64,000 nt of DNA from Rhodosorus marinus (Eukaryota; Rhodophyta; Stylonematophyceae; Stylonematales; Stylonemataceae). The position numbers and the translations under genes are program-made. This document shows positions 11,279 to 22,230 of the stretch, in pieces. Each line of letters starts with the position of its first letter. The first letter of the stretch is position 1. Under the pieces are notes generated by a model. The model was given only the letters and a program-made list of their open reading frames with translations. It ran no database searches and was not told the origin of the DNA. Location: NCBI GenBank assembly GCA_029953675.1, contig JAMWBK010000008.1, forward strand, positions 839,001 to 903,000. Direction: 5' to 3'.

Positions 11279-11975
11279 AATTCTTGAACGTTAAGAAGCA
11301 GCGATGGCACGCTTCGAGAACAGAAAGTCTCCACAGAACTAGCTTTCGAGCGTAATTTTCCACTACTAGAATGGATCCATTGTTACTCTTCTGATAGCTC
11401 AGAAACAAAAATGCGCCAGCAGGGAAGAACAAGTCATAAAGTATTGATGACCGCATAAACTTCATCTTATCTTAATCCGAGTCAGCTTTACTATGGGAGC
11501 GCTGCTTTTTCAGCGATCCACTCCAGGAGACAAGAGTCGCTGATGTTAGCGCTCAAGCCCTCACTGCTCAACATGTTTCGCGCTTGGAATTTGTTTTAGT
11601 TACATGTTCATAGGTTTGTCAATATAATAAATGCTTCTTGGTGCTCACGAAGCGGTCATTCTATACCAGAGCAGGGCGAGGAAGCATCCGATCACCCATA
11701 GCCGGCCTGTCAACTGGGTACCTCATTAGCCCCATACTAAAAGATCGCTTGACGAAAGTTTTGATGTACGTTTGCTTCTCAAACACTAGTAGGCTCGATT
11801 TGATGGCCACGTTGTGCGGGTCTACAGCGACGATGCACACCTTGAGTACATATTTCAGAAAATTCTTCAGACGACGGCCGATCTCCTCTTTATAAAGCGA
11901 CGACTTGTTGAGCAGTGCCCGGGACCTGGCGCTGGATCACATGTGAGAAGGTCGGCTCCGTCGTGCGTTCTCAGT
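11279..11975. other. Intergenic with ambiguous open frames on both strands
   Basis: The stretch between two convergent stop codons holds long open frames on both strands without a convincing start. Minus: about 91 codons from near 11940 to 11670 containing VAVDPHNVAIKSS. Plus: a frame with GHVVRVYSDDAHLEY near 11806-11850. They mirror each other, and I cannot decide whether either is coding. Confidence 0.35.
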
Positions 11976-14539
11976 CTATCCACTTTCGTCCTGCAACTCA
12001 TCTTCATCATCTTCATCGGGGACCGCAACCTGATCGCCATACACTAGAGCAGCAGTAATTATTTCAAAGAATTAGAAACGAACAAGTACAGAATAGTAAA
12101 TCGAAAACAGCTCGAAATGTAACCACAGTTCACTCACGCAACGCTTTCCGAGCAAATCCAAGGTCGCTCTGGTCCGTAAGGAACCGTATGTTCCCAGCTG
12201 TGGAGAGACGTTCCGTGGGTGGTCTCGTGGCGGTGGTCTCCATCATGCGACGGTATTTCTCCAGTTCCTCAATCCTTGAAAGCTCTGCGCCCAAGAGCTT
12301 CTCTTTGACTTCTTTTCGAATCTCTTTCGCACGCTCTAGGTTCCCCACATTCAAATTCATCTGCTGCAGTGCAGAATAGCAATACTTGTCGAACGAAAGT
12401 CCCATTTCAGACAATTCGGCGAGGAAAGCTTCAGCTTTGACGAGGTTCTTTTCATTCCTGTACATGAGGAAGCGAGCTCGAATAGTTTTCTAGAAAGGCC
12501 CTGTGGAGTTAGAATCAGGCGAACCCAAACGATAAATAACTCAAACCATGATTTGCACTTACCGGGTCAATCTCCCATGGGTGGACTGTCGAAACGTAAT
12601 CCTTCCACAACTCTACAACGCGAGGGTCGTCCCCTGCTGCGCTCAGTTTCTGGATTACTTCTTCCAGCAGGAACCTATACGTTCCTTTCTCATTTTTCAC
12701 GACCTTTTGGACGGTTGCGTAGGCATCATCTGCAGAGCTGATTCTCGCGGCATAAACCAACAGCAGGTTCACGATCCTATCGTCTGGAGTGAAGCAGCTC
12801 TCTCGAAACTCACGTAGCAGTATTCCAACTAATTTGTTCTCATCCAAACTGGTTGAAACATTTCAAGCGGGAATCATGCTTGTTAATGAAGAAAACTGTT
12901 CCCTCCAAACCAACAGAGCGCAAGTGCTTACCTTAGCGCGAGGTTAACGAGGCTATAGTAGTGATCTACCGGGTCGGTGAAGTTCGGATGAATGAATGCA
13001 TGGCCTGCAATAGCCAGCGATACGTCATTCACCCTAATGGCCTCCTGGATCAGTGTCTCCACAGCTCTTCCAGGAATATTGGTGGGTGTCCGTGACAAAA
13101 ACTTCAGTATCCCTTTCATCCTGGGGAGTCTCTCGTTCTCTGGCGCCAGTTTCTACCAACAAAAGACAACGCAAGGTTTTAGAGCTAACCTGTCTAGTCC
13201 AACCTCATGCTTACACGTTCAATCAGACTGCCTTCCTGAAGTCCGTCAGCAGAGGTCCTGCGCACCTGCGTTTCGACTGCGAGGTCCACAACTGATGCCT
13301 TTGCATAACCGGACAAGGTTGGTCCATTGGTTAGCAGCTGACAAGCAAAGTCGCCCCTGTTTACCCCCTCGTGGGGTTTGCTGTACGGCAACGTCTCGAA
13401 CAAGCACTCCAACTGCTGGGCCTTTTCAGTGGGAGGAATACCCCGCACACGCTGCAAGAGTCGATAGGCTTTGAACATTCCGGAATAGCCCTCATAGTAC
13501 CCCGCCAAGTCTAGTCCAACGGTATGAGGTATCAGCGGTTAGCAAATACGGCAAAAGCGTTCCCTTGTGAAAGCTGTGCCTGAACTTTCTTACAAAAAAT
13601 CTTCGATTGCAACTCCAAGGGTATACAGGAAGTGTGAATCTGGTCGGTATCCTCCAAAAGCTGGAAAATTTCCGTAATATTTCCCGACGCAACCAAGTGA
13701 AACAGCTCTGACGTCCGCTGGCGATAGTCAAAGAAGCATGCACCGTAGTACTCAGACAAAAGTTTCTTAGACAACTGGTGCTTCCCGCAAATCGAGGCGG
13801 CAATGGACAGAGTTGCAATAGATCTCAAGGCTTGCTTTCGGGAGTCGGCATTCCCAGGAATCAACTGTGTCATGGAAAGCCAGCGGCTAGTTTAGCAAAC
13901 TGGCTAGCCAGATGCAAGGGGTATCTCCTGTACCTAGCCTTCCAACAGCTTATTGCTCGCGAAGTCTTACCGAGATTACGTTAAATGCCTTGATAGCCAG
14001 GTCGAAGCGTTTTGCTTTTCCGCAGTACATGACGAAAGAGTCCAGTAATCCATTGTTCACCAAGTACCTAGTCCCGCTCCTAGACTGAATCTTCCTGAGA
14101 ATTCTTCCAATTTGTTTGGTAGCCTTATCCGACGGTCTTGTTCTGGTAATCACATCGCATATGCTATTTGCATCAAGGGGAAAAGTTGAAACCAGCTGAT
14201 CTAGTCTGGCCAGCGCGTGCAGATCCCTGCCAAGCTCAAGGAATTGTCTCACTTCGTTCCACAACAAATGGCTGTACGCTTCTCTTCGTCTGACGGGACC
14301 AGGTTTTCTCAGATCAAGCAGATTAGACGGCTTACTCCCTTTCTTGCTCTGAGCTGGCTTCCGTTTCTTTTGCGAATGAACGATTGGCTTCAGCTATGGT
14401 ACGATACTCGTCGACAACCAGATTTGCCTTACTTTATTCCTGATAAACCTACCGTGCCAACCAAAGTGTTGAGGTGACTCAAAGAAAGCGTTCTCCCACG
14501 TTGCGCGAACAGCGAACGACCTCGAGATCCCAAAATCAT
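11976..14539 (-). CDS. PPR-like helical repeat protein, predicted mitochondrial
   Basis: I identify this only at the level of a pentatricopeptide/helical-repeat-like organelle protein. Eight exons fit phase throughout: 14539-14453, 14393-13971, 13864-13594, 13510-13215, 13152-12932, 12848-12563, 12489-12138 and 12043-11976 (introns 59-106 bp), giving 667 residues. The first exon encodes an Arg/Ser/Leu-rich N-terminus without acidic residues (MILGSRGRSLFAQRGRTLSL), typical of a mitochondrial transit peptide. The rest is a chain of amphipathic helix pairs such as LLDSFVMYCGKAKRFDLAIKA and FLAELSEMGLSFDKYCYSAL, the latter PPR-like, and it ends in an acidic tail. PPR proteins usually bind organelle RNA; that role is inferred. 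A 79-codon open frame immediately upstream ends in a TGA that overlaps the start codon (see findings). A C/A-rich leader lies at 14790-15200. Confidence 0.75.
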
Positions 14540-14789
14540 TCTGGCGGTTGGAAACCGCTGCAAAGCGCGGTCTCGGTTAGAATCTTGGCTTCTTCAACAT
14601 CACTACTTCTGAGAGCCGCGAACACAAATCCAACCAGATCACGAGATTCGGTTCGCACTTGCGACAGAAAGTCGCTGTGGCCGCGAAAACCTAGGAGGCA
14701 GACGGTGCAAACGCCGGAATCTCCGAAAAGAAAAGAAGCGAGTTCGAGACCAAAAAAAGCTCTTGAGGCTGCCAATCCGAGCGAGCTAT

Positions 14790-15200
14790 GAGATTATAAA
14801 ACCCCACGAATTGACGAGATCCGAGCTCAACAAGACCTCCTACAAGCGCGGCTACCCTTCACACGCTCTCCCAAGCAGAATTCCAATCCCCCTTGTCGCC
14901 GCTTTTCTACCCTCAAGGTCCTCAAGCCAACAGATCACAAACAAATACTCAGGAAATCGCTTACCCACCGAAAAGCGTCGCAGCGTCAGATGTTGACGTA
15001 GGTCTCTCCTGTTGACATACAACTCCACATCAGGACGAACATTGGCTGCGAGTCATGGACAGGTCACATCACCACCCCCCCCTCCCCTTCCCCCCCCAAA
15101 ACAAAATATAAAAAAATCGGATGAACTCCCCAATTACCAATCTACATGCCCCCTACCAAAATACGCTCTCGATTATAATGGCAATTTTATATGCAATTTT
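14790..15200 (-). promoter_or_regulatory. C/A-rich (sense G/T-rich) leader of the PPR-like gene
   Basis: The plus strand shows runs of eight or more C near 15074-15100 and A-rich stretches; in the gene's sense this is a G/T-rich leader like those of the other genes. It suggests that transcription starts upstream of the 79-codon frame at 14536-14775. Confidence 0.4.
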
Positions 15201-16981
15201 CACCAAAGCTCATCCTACTGCAGTACTGGCAGAAGGCGTGTTCATCTAGTAGGCAACATTTGTAGGAAACCCAGAGAAAAAAATCAAAATTGCAGGGTTT
15301 TCTATGGGACGAAAATTTAATTATTGGTATTATTTTGAAACAGATTGGTTACTACGGGTAAAATCTAATGATTCTTGAAAAATATCTCATCTATAAAGGA
15401 AATAACTGAAGGGAAACGAGAAACCTTATTCATCGGCGCAAGGCGGGTAAAAAAACATACTGGGCGGGATAAGCCTGTCTTGGGTTTTGACTGAAGTTTG
15501 GATGATAGACCAAATGATTTCTGACGCGTGTTATTAAGTTGATTGTTTTGCGACCGTTCGATGTTGAGTTGAGCGAGGGTAGCGACTGGTTCCAGAGCTG
15601 TCGGCTTTCGGTGACAATTGTCGCGTTTGCAGTTCAGCAACCTGATGAAATCTTATCAGCAACACAGCAGATTTTCTCAGGGTCGTTTGCTACCTAAGGT
15701 TCCATGAGCCAAGCTAGCAGCTTGCTAAGCACGTTGAGCCCTGATTTCAAGGAGTTTCGGGTCGATCCCGGGCTTCAGATGGATCAGTCCGGCTCACGAA
15801 TCTAGGTGGAGACTCATGAATCGCTAGTTTATGAAAGGTATGAGGTTGTCCTTGATAAAAGCTTCTCGGGAATACTCACTACATGCGAGAGCAGCTGAGA
15901 AAAAGAAATAACTTTTGGTGACTGTCGCTTGTGTGATTGCCTGCTTGGCTACAGCGGCTTCGGTAAGCTGACAAGTCTGTTATGCGCGTGAAACCTACAT
16001 GAAAGGCGCTTAGGTCTCGCATCTTTTCTGTCCTGAATTTCCAATACAAAAAGGAATGAACTTTGCGCCAGTTTTGTCTGTCGCCGTCGCGTCTTGATAA
16101 TGGCCGATTTTCCACTACCCTCCGCGCCTCATTGCGTATCTACTTTCGATTCTGCTCCTGCTCAACTGTCTCTTTTGTAAAGAAGATAGAATCGCCACAT
16201 CCACACTGAACTTTTTGGCGTGCCAAGGCAATGAGGTACCAGGCTGGTCAGGGGTGACCTAATCAAGCAGCTCCTTTTTGTCAAAGCCTTTCCACGTCAG
16301 CATCTATGATATGAGAGAATTTCTAAGACAAGTATCGATTAATCAGATAAGTTCACTGATCTCTTTTACCAGGCAGAATCCGATAGTCCTCCTCCAGTGT
16401 AGGTCGAACGGCAGCTTTCGCATTTAGCAACCAGTCATAGTACCGCATCAGTACATTATTGCTGTACTATCCCCGACAACTGTGGTCAGCGGCATACCCC
16501 TCTCCTTCTATGCTAGATAGTAAGCAGTTTTCAATATTTTAAATTTATTAGCTCAATTTCATATTTCAAAGCCTTTGCAAGTACCCCTCGTTCAGCGGCA
16601 TCTGTTTTCTCAAACCGTTAAGCACCTCTGCTGAAAGGAACTATTATTTCTTCTAGAAAACAACGCGTGGATGTCGTGGCCTAACGAAGCCATTTCATTG
16701 GACAGAGAATGGCTGAATATAGATTGATCATCTATCAGAGGAAGCTTTTATTGGAGTAAAAACTCGAAATGACTGAGAAGCTTTATTTGTATTGAATTTG
16801 AGGTCGATTCGGAATACTGACAACTGGCTTACTGCCAGTGTCGAAGTTTAAACTCTTGGCTTTGGACTGAAAGTGGCGTTGGGGCATGGAGACCGGTGGA
16901 CTGGCAGCCGAGGGTTTTGAGCAGAAGGGTTAGAGAAATTTGATAATAGGAAAAGGATACGAAGGAGTTTTAACTACTAGT
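15201..16981. other. Intergenic, no gene recognised
   Basis: AT-rich sequence with isolated minus frames (15365-15640, 15879-16115) that have no recognisable content. The last few hundred bases are presumably the CysQ promoter. An open frame continues upstream of the CysQ start to 16940 without ATG. Confidence 0.4.
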
Positions 16982-17882
16982 ATGGAGAGCGTTTACGATA
17001 CTGGCAGTGACAAGATCGTTCTGGGGTCCATTGTTGAAATCGCTGAGGCGGCTGGGCTCAGGATCCTTGAGATCTACGACAAGGATGTGGCGGAGTGGGA
17101 TCAGAAAGTGAAATCGGATTCATCGCCGCTTACCCAGGCTGACCTGCAGGCAAATGCAATCATTTGTGATAAGCTGACCGCTCTGTTCCCGAGTATCCCC
17201 ATCATGTCTGAGGAGAACAAGCAAGCCCCGTACGAGGAAAGGATCCGGTGGGAACATTACTGGTGTGTAGATCCACTTGATGGAACCAAGGAGTTTATTA
17301 AGCGTAACGGTGAGTTTACAGTGAACATTGCCCTGTGCAAGACCACCGACAAAGTGGCTACCCCGGTGCTTGGAGTAGTATACACTCCGGTTAGCAAGAA
17401 GACACACATGGCGGCTGTAGGCAGTGGCGCATTCCTTCGCCTCGGAGACGCAGCGCCTAATAAGATTGAGGTGTCAACCTATAAAGGGTCAGACTCGGGC
17501 TTGACGCTCGTATGCTCGAGAAGTCATTTGGATGACAAGACGAAGGCGTTCATGGCAAAGTAAGAGGTCGACAATTCTTCTGTGTCGAACTGTCTACTCT
17601 TTTTTTGCTCACCCATCTTTGCTGACGTTCATCTTCAGGTACAAAGACCCGAGAACTGCCAGCATGGGAAGCAGTCTGAAGTTCATGCTGATCGCAGAGG
17701 GTGAAGCTCAAATCTATCCTCGGTTGGCGCCAACAATGGAGTGGGATACGGCTGCTGCCCAGGTAGTTGTTGAGCAGGCTGGCGGAAAGGTCGTCCAATT
17801 TGAATCCCGTGAGCCAGTGATTTACAACAAGCCGGACCTTCTCAACCCCTTCTTCTTGTGCTATGGGAATCAGACTGATTAG
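16982..17882 (+). CDS. cysQ: CysQ-type 3'(2'),5'-bisphosphate nucleotidase
   Basis: The enzyme removes a phosphate from 3'-phosphoadenosine 5'-phosphate, the by-product of PAPS-dependent sulfate metabolism. Exons 16982-17559 and 17639-17882 (79-bp intron, phase 2) give 273 residues, close to the 246 of E. coli CysQ. Motifs in order are SPLTQADLQAN, MSEEN, the metal-binding VDPLDGTKEFIKRNGEF, CSRSHLDD, MGSSLKF, YPRLAPTMEWDTAAA and the C-terminal LNPFF. These spacings and words match bacterial CysQ much more closely than eukaryotic HAL2/SAL1. A bacterial or organellar ancestry followed by intron gain is therefore inferred. The chosen ATG lacks an obvious transit peptide; the frame is open for 14 codons upstream, so an additional 5' exon is possible. 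Confidence 0.92.
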
Positions 17883-17988
17883 AAATCAGCTTGCAATTAG
17901 TGTGTAGTCACAGAGGCGAGGAACTTGTCGATCGGCCACTGTGGCCTGGAAGGAACCCCTTCCTTTCTAGCAGGTTTTTTGGTTTTGT

Positions 17989-18722
17989 TTAGGTATAAAC
18001 CAGCGGTCGTCGTTGAGCGCTTGATTGCGACAGTGGCACTTTTCGTAGAAAGACGTTTTCTCCATCGCAATAGTAGAACTCCCAAAGGCAGAGTCCCACC
18101 ATGACTTCGTCGCGGATGTCCTCGATAGCGCTGAATCTTGTAAAGACCACCAGATGGTCAGGGATCTGGGCAGTTCCAGAAGCTGCCTAGCAAAGGACCA
18201 CATCGTTTGTTAAGTTTTAGAATCCGATTCTGTAGACACCAGATACACAAGATCTCGGTTTTCGCGCTTTCATGTCATATAAACTGAGGCATAAGGGTAA
18301 CATCCATTCGAACTATTCAAGTTGGAGGATCGGAAGCTTGCCTCTAGTCGGAAGTTTGGACCGGAGAACGTCTGCTTGTCCTGCGATCTCGATCAGAAAT
18401 CTGGCACCTGTTCAGTTGGTTCATACGTTTGCCCAGTAGCCGCCGCGATGTAAACGAGTGCGGAATTGAGTGTGCATGAACAGAGAAGCCCGCCTATCCT
18501 CCCAAGCATGATGACTGTTTCTAGTACTCTCGTGCTCTTCCAGTCGTGGAGCACTCCATGGGGGATATGCTTCTTGTGAGTATCGGAGCTATCTCGTATT
18601 CGGTCGAGGAATGCAAGTCCCGTGATAACCCTGATTCAAGCATGCACAAAGTTCTTCTTCAGGAGCGTCGCTATGGTCATAGATGGCAATGATATCCTTC
18701 CGTTGCGATCCAGTAGCCTCAT
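17989..18722 (-). CDS. Unrecognised multi-exon gene, structure unresolved
   Basis: Three protein-like minus-strand blocks suggest a gene missed by a start-to-stop search. The last block, 18182-17989 behind the acceptor TTTGCTAGGCAG, reads HLVVFTRFSAIEDIRDEV and CLWEFYYCDGENVFLRK and ends in TAA. The middle block, about 18407-18316, reads ARFLIEIAGQADVLRSKL. The first, 18635-18396, reads GLAFLDRIRDSS and LETVIMLGRIGGLLC. The first block is preceded in the same frame by a Met-initiated 28-codon stretch (18722-18639), separated only by one TGA at 18638-18636. A phase-consistent model uses a GT donor near 18470 and a GC donor near 18325. I do not recognise the family. It would be divergent from the ZIP gene at 19004. 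Confidence 0.35.
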
Positions 18723-19003
18723 GTCAGCAATTGACTCGGATTACGCTTGCAGGTTTCTATCTAAACTTCTGCCTTTGTCAGCTGATATTGACTAATTCCA
18801 CAGTAGCCGTATCCACCCTACCAACGATTCGTGGCCAGGTCGGACCGAACAGTCTGCGTTGTCGCTGAGTCCTAGATTTTTGGGTTTGGAGTCTGGCGGA
18901 GTGAGTTTCTTTCAGCGCTACTGAGTCCCTCCTCTTTTGCTAGGCTGGGAGAGCGGAGCTGACAGAGACGAGAACTGAGGAGGTCAAAGCTAATAGCGAA
19001 AGG

Positions 19004-20089
19004 ATGCAGTGTGCAATTGATGAAATCTGTGATCCCTTGGATGCGGGTGTCTATGGATCATCATTGACAGGATGGAAGGAGCAAGCGTTCAGTGCGCTGT
19101 TTGGTACCTTTCTCACTGGGACAGCATCAATTGCGGGCGTTGCGTTCTTCAAGTTCACGCCGGTATGCTTTTTCGGATTCCACCGAAATTTATCTGTGGT
19201 CCACGAATCCGAAACTGTCACTGTAGATTTCTCCTAACGCTTCTCTTCCACGGCGTTTTTCCCACATAGAAGCAGAAGCAGCTTTTCGCGTTTCTGTTGA
19301 ACTTCTCCGCTGGAGCTATGATGGCAGATGTATTCGTTCATATTCTTCCACACAGCTATGGACATCAAAGTCACAGTCATGACCATGAACAAGAGCATGG
19401 CACTCACGACCATCACCACGCTACCAGCCCTGTCGATACGCTTGGCGAACCGGGAGCGTTGTTGGTACTTGGCATAGTCATTTTCATAGGTCTCGACCGG
19501 ATAACAAGGTGGCTTGCTGAACGAGGCAATCGACAGTTGAGCTCTGTCGCCACCCTGAACCTTGTGGCCGATGCTCTTCACAACGTTGCGGACGGCATGG
19601 CAATCGCTGCAGCGTATATGACCAACGCGAAGCTCGGCCGCGCTACTGTAATTGTCTCATGGCTTCATGAACTACCGCAGGAGCTCGGCGACTACGCCGT
19701 GCTCACCTCTAGTGGCCTCAGTCGTTCCAAAGCCTTGGCGTTGAACTTCCTATGTGGAATGGTCGCTTTGGTTGGTACTGCCGTCGTTCTATTCCTCGGC
19801 GCAGCCTACGCAGCATCAGCGAAGTTCATTCTTCCTCTGGCAGCCGGAGGAATGCTTTACAACTCTCTGGCCTGTGTCATTCCAGAGGCCATGGCGGCTG
19901 ACCCAGGCGGACCGACACTACCCTCAAAGGTAAACAGACCATTCGAATCGGGGTAGGAGTTGATTTCCGTACTGACGAGCCACGAAAAACAACTCGTCAT
20001 TTTTTGATCAGGTTATGGCGTTTGCAAGACAGGTTGCAGGTCTTGGGCTAGGAGTACTTTGCCTAATGCTCATCTCACTTCTTGAATAG
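19004..20089 (+). CDS. ZIP family metal transporter, LIV-1-like
   Basis: ZIP (SLC39) proteins move Zn2+ and related ions into the cytosol across the plasma membrane or endomembranes. Exons 19004-19162, 19270-19929 and 20012-20089 (introns 107 and 82 bp, all phase 0) give 298 residues. A first membrane segment is followed by FSAGAMMADVFVHILPHSYG, a His-rich loop (HQSHSHDHEQEHGTHDHHH), then the TM4 signature NLVADALHNVADG and the TM5 signature HELPQELGDYAVL. The latter carries Gln where most LIV-1 members have His in HExPHExxD. TM6-8 follow, and the last exon encodes the terminal helix. The His-rich loop and ADALHNxxDG place it with the ZIP7/ZIP13/IAR1-type members, which often sit in the secretory pathway; location here is inferred. 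Confidence 0.9.
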
Positions 20090-21034
20090 CATCAGAGCAT
20101 CCTGGACCGCTGTTCACCATTGTTAGGACTCGAGGAGCACCCTTCGGATCGGCCTGAATTAGCTGCGGGGACGCGTAGTTGATTGCGCACAGGGAATGCG
20201 GAGCAACTCCGCGTTCCCTGCGCGCATCAACTGTGCTCTTAGTCGTGATTGCTTCTAGCAAGAGCGGTCGTGACTGTCCAGAGAGTGGTTTCGGCTAACT
20301 GTCGAGGAAGCTCACAAGCCCCGGGTTGTTTGAGATATTTTCTTGTGATGCGCTTGGGCTCTTATATCTTTGGCTCCTGGAGAGAGAGCGCGTCTGACCT
20401 CTGTTTTGGCATCTGATCGTGAAACTAACTTAAGCAGCTCAGTGTTCCGCGGGATGCTGAGTATGTGTACGTACTGACTTCGCTGAACAAAAAGGTGGTG
20501 ACAGACCATCACCCGGCTCGTTCTAGCACAGTTTGTCTATCCACACGAGTCCAAGAAGCCTCAGTGAGGGGTAGGAGAAGCGACATGCACTAGACCAAAT
20601 CGCTGCTCGTTGATTCTTTTTAGGGTTTGTTTCTGCTTGGAGGCGTGACTTGAATACCCGCTGGCTTGAGGAATTACGGACTCGAGCTGAGTTCACTCGG
20701 AAAATGGCATGTGCGTTAACCCGGCCGGAGAGGTTAGTCTTGTCAGCGACGGTTTGAAACGAAGACAAAATTCTTTTGAGGGACACTACAACCGCGCACT
20801 GGCGTTGATCAGAACTGTGCGGGCTTTTGAGTTCATGGGGGGGGGGCGGTTTCCAGCTGTTCGGATCGAATGGAGGACAAGATACAATTTTAGTTTCAAC
20901 AGCTTGTGTTGACAGTTTATAAATACATAGCAAACCGGGTTTTCATCTTGGGAGTAAATTAGCCTTAGCTCTGGTCGACAAACATGGTTAGTGGAGAAGG
21001 ATTGCGGAGTTCTCCCCTTCACCTCTCCACAGGT
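20090..21034. other. Intergenic with a strong inverted repeat
   Basis: No gene is recognised. Minus frames 20523-20933 and 20786-21022 lack family features. A near-perfect inverted repeat sits at 20177-20232 (separate entry), and a run of nine G lies near 20839. Confidence 0.4.
20177..20232. repeat. Inverted repeat, arms about 26 bp, 3-4 nt loop
   Basis: The left arm AGTTGATTGCGCACAGGG... (20177-20203) and the right arm (20207-20232) are reverse complements with only about three differences, around the central CAA. The hairpin is GC-rich and lies about 90 bp after the ZIP stop codon, so it could act in the ZIP 3' UTR. Confidence 0.75.
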
Positions 21035-21766
21035 TTAGTTCGACGATGACCTTCGCCTTCTAGGTTTAAGGGAAGCGAGTCGTTGTCGAACTGTCGACCA
21101 TCGACCTTGCTGTTTTGCCTCTTGATTCTCAGGTGGCTCGTGTGAGGAGCTTCCATCAAGCGAGAGGCTCAAGTTGCTGTCACGAAGCTCAACAGACTGG
21201 CTATCCGAGCTCGAAAATTGTGGCAAGCCCTTCCACTCCGGCGGTTGCAGTGGCGCACTAGATATCAGGTTGATGAGGCAATCCCGTTTCAACGCATTCT
21301 GTTTTCTCTCATAATTACCACCACTATGGGTCGGCGGCGACCAGGTGGGGTCTATTTCCGTCCTCTCAACCCTCCCTGAGCTCCCTTGAATGTGACTCGT
21401 CAGGTCCTGAGAAAGAGTAATCTCCGAGTCCTTCTCCTTCGAATCAACGGCACCATGTCCCCCTCCGGAACCACTTGCAGAAGCATTTTCATCGATAAGG
21501 GCCTTGTATCTCTCATCCAAAGCCGGGTCAGGTCGCAAGGAACTCCGCAAAGAAAACCTTCTCTTATCGGCCGCATCCCTTGACACTTCCCCAAAAGAAT
21601 CGGTTATCGGAGGTCCTGGACCCTTCTGCGATCTAGAAGTTCTGGACCAATCGGTCACCTCCGTCGTCCCTTCTCTTGATCGTTCTACTTCCACTGGAAG
21701 CCCGTCTATTTTCCGCTGAAGACTCCTAGACGCAAAGGAGTCCCCCTCCATACCGCCTAAATCCAT
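21035..21766 (-). CDS. Hypothetical Ser-rich, low-complexity protein
   Basis: I do not recognise this intronless 243-residue frame. It starts MDLGGMEGDSF, has many Ser, Gly, Arg and Glu residues, contains the run SASGSGGGHG near residue 95, a short more ordered block KRDCLINLISS near residue 160, and ends in a basic Ser-rich tail (SLKPRRRRSSSN). It is probably largely disordered and may be a nuclear or phosphorylated protein. The main support for its being a gene is length together with a C/A-rich (sense G/T-rich) leader directly upstream of the ATG, as for known genes here. Confidence 0.5.
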   Translation of the reverse strand: MDLGGMEGDSFASRSLQRKIDGLPVEVERSREGTTEVTDWSRTSRSQKGPGPPITDSFGEVSRDAADKRRFSLRSSLRPDPALDERYKALIDENASASGSGGGHGAVDSKEKDSEITLSQDLTSHIQGSSGRVERTEIDPTWSPPTHSGGNYERKQNALKRDCLINLISSAPLQPPEWKGLPQFSSSDSQSVELRDSNLSLSLDGSSSHEPPENQEAKQQGRWSTVRQRLASLKPRRRRSSSN

Positions 21767-21779
21767 TGAGCTGTACCAA

Positions 21780-22230
21780 CCATTCCCGCGGTCGCGCTAG
21801 CCCTCATGAAGCAAGCGGCCCAGTAAACCCAAACACCCTCGTCCAGCTAAGTAAGAAACGCCAGACCCGCTCCCCTACCAAAGGTAGAACTCCCCCCTGC
21901 AACCAACCTCGAAAAAGCTAATGAGGCTCCTCAAACACAACCTGCCAATAACACCTTATAAGCTAGCCAACAAAATGCTTCTCCACAACAGTATCCAAAA
22001 CCACCACCTCCAGAACTCTTTTCCGACCAGAGCCCCCTTTCCAAAACCCCTTCCAAGCAAGCCACCCTCCTCAACTTCATGCAAACCGACCAAACTTCCC
22101 GCCCTCGATTCAACGAAGCGTCCACCACAAAACGACAACTTCAGTTCAGACCCTCTTTCTGACCAAACGTAAACATCCGCACTCATTCCCCTCCAATATC
22201 AGCATTCACAAAGCAAATCCGCCTTCAGAA
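21780..22230 (-). promoter_or_regulatory. C/A-rich (sense G/T-rich) leader of the Ser-rich gene
   Basis: The plus strand is strongly biased to C and A (long runs of CCACC, CAAAACC type). Open frames across it on both strands (21921-22172 plus, 21931-22128 minus) reflect the composition and are not called genes. Confidence 0.4.

Noticed and set aside
11166-11465. 99-codon minus frame opposite V-ATPase F
   Set aside because: It overlaps the last V-ATPase F exon antisense and has no features.
19234-19581. 115-codon minus frame opposite the ZIP gene
   Set aside because: It is the antisense shadow of the ZIP exon, which has clear family motifs.
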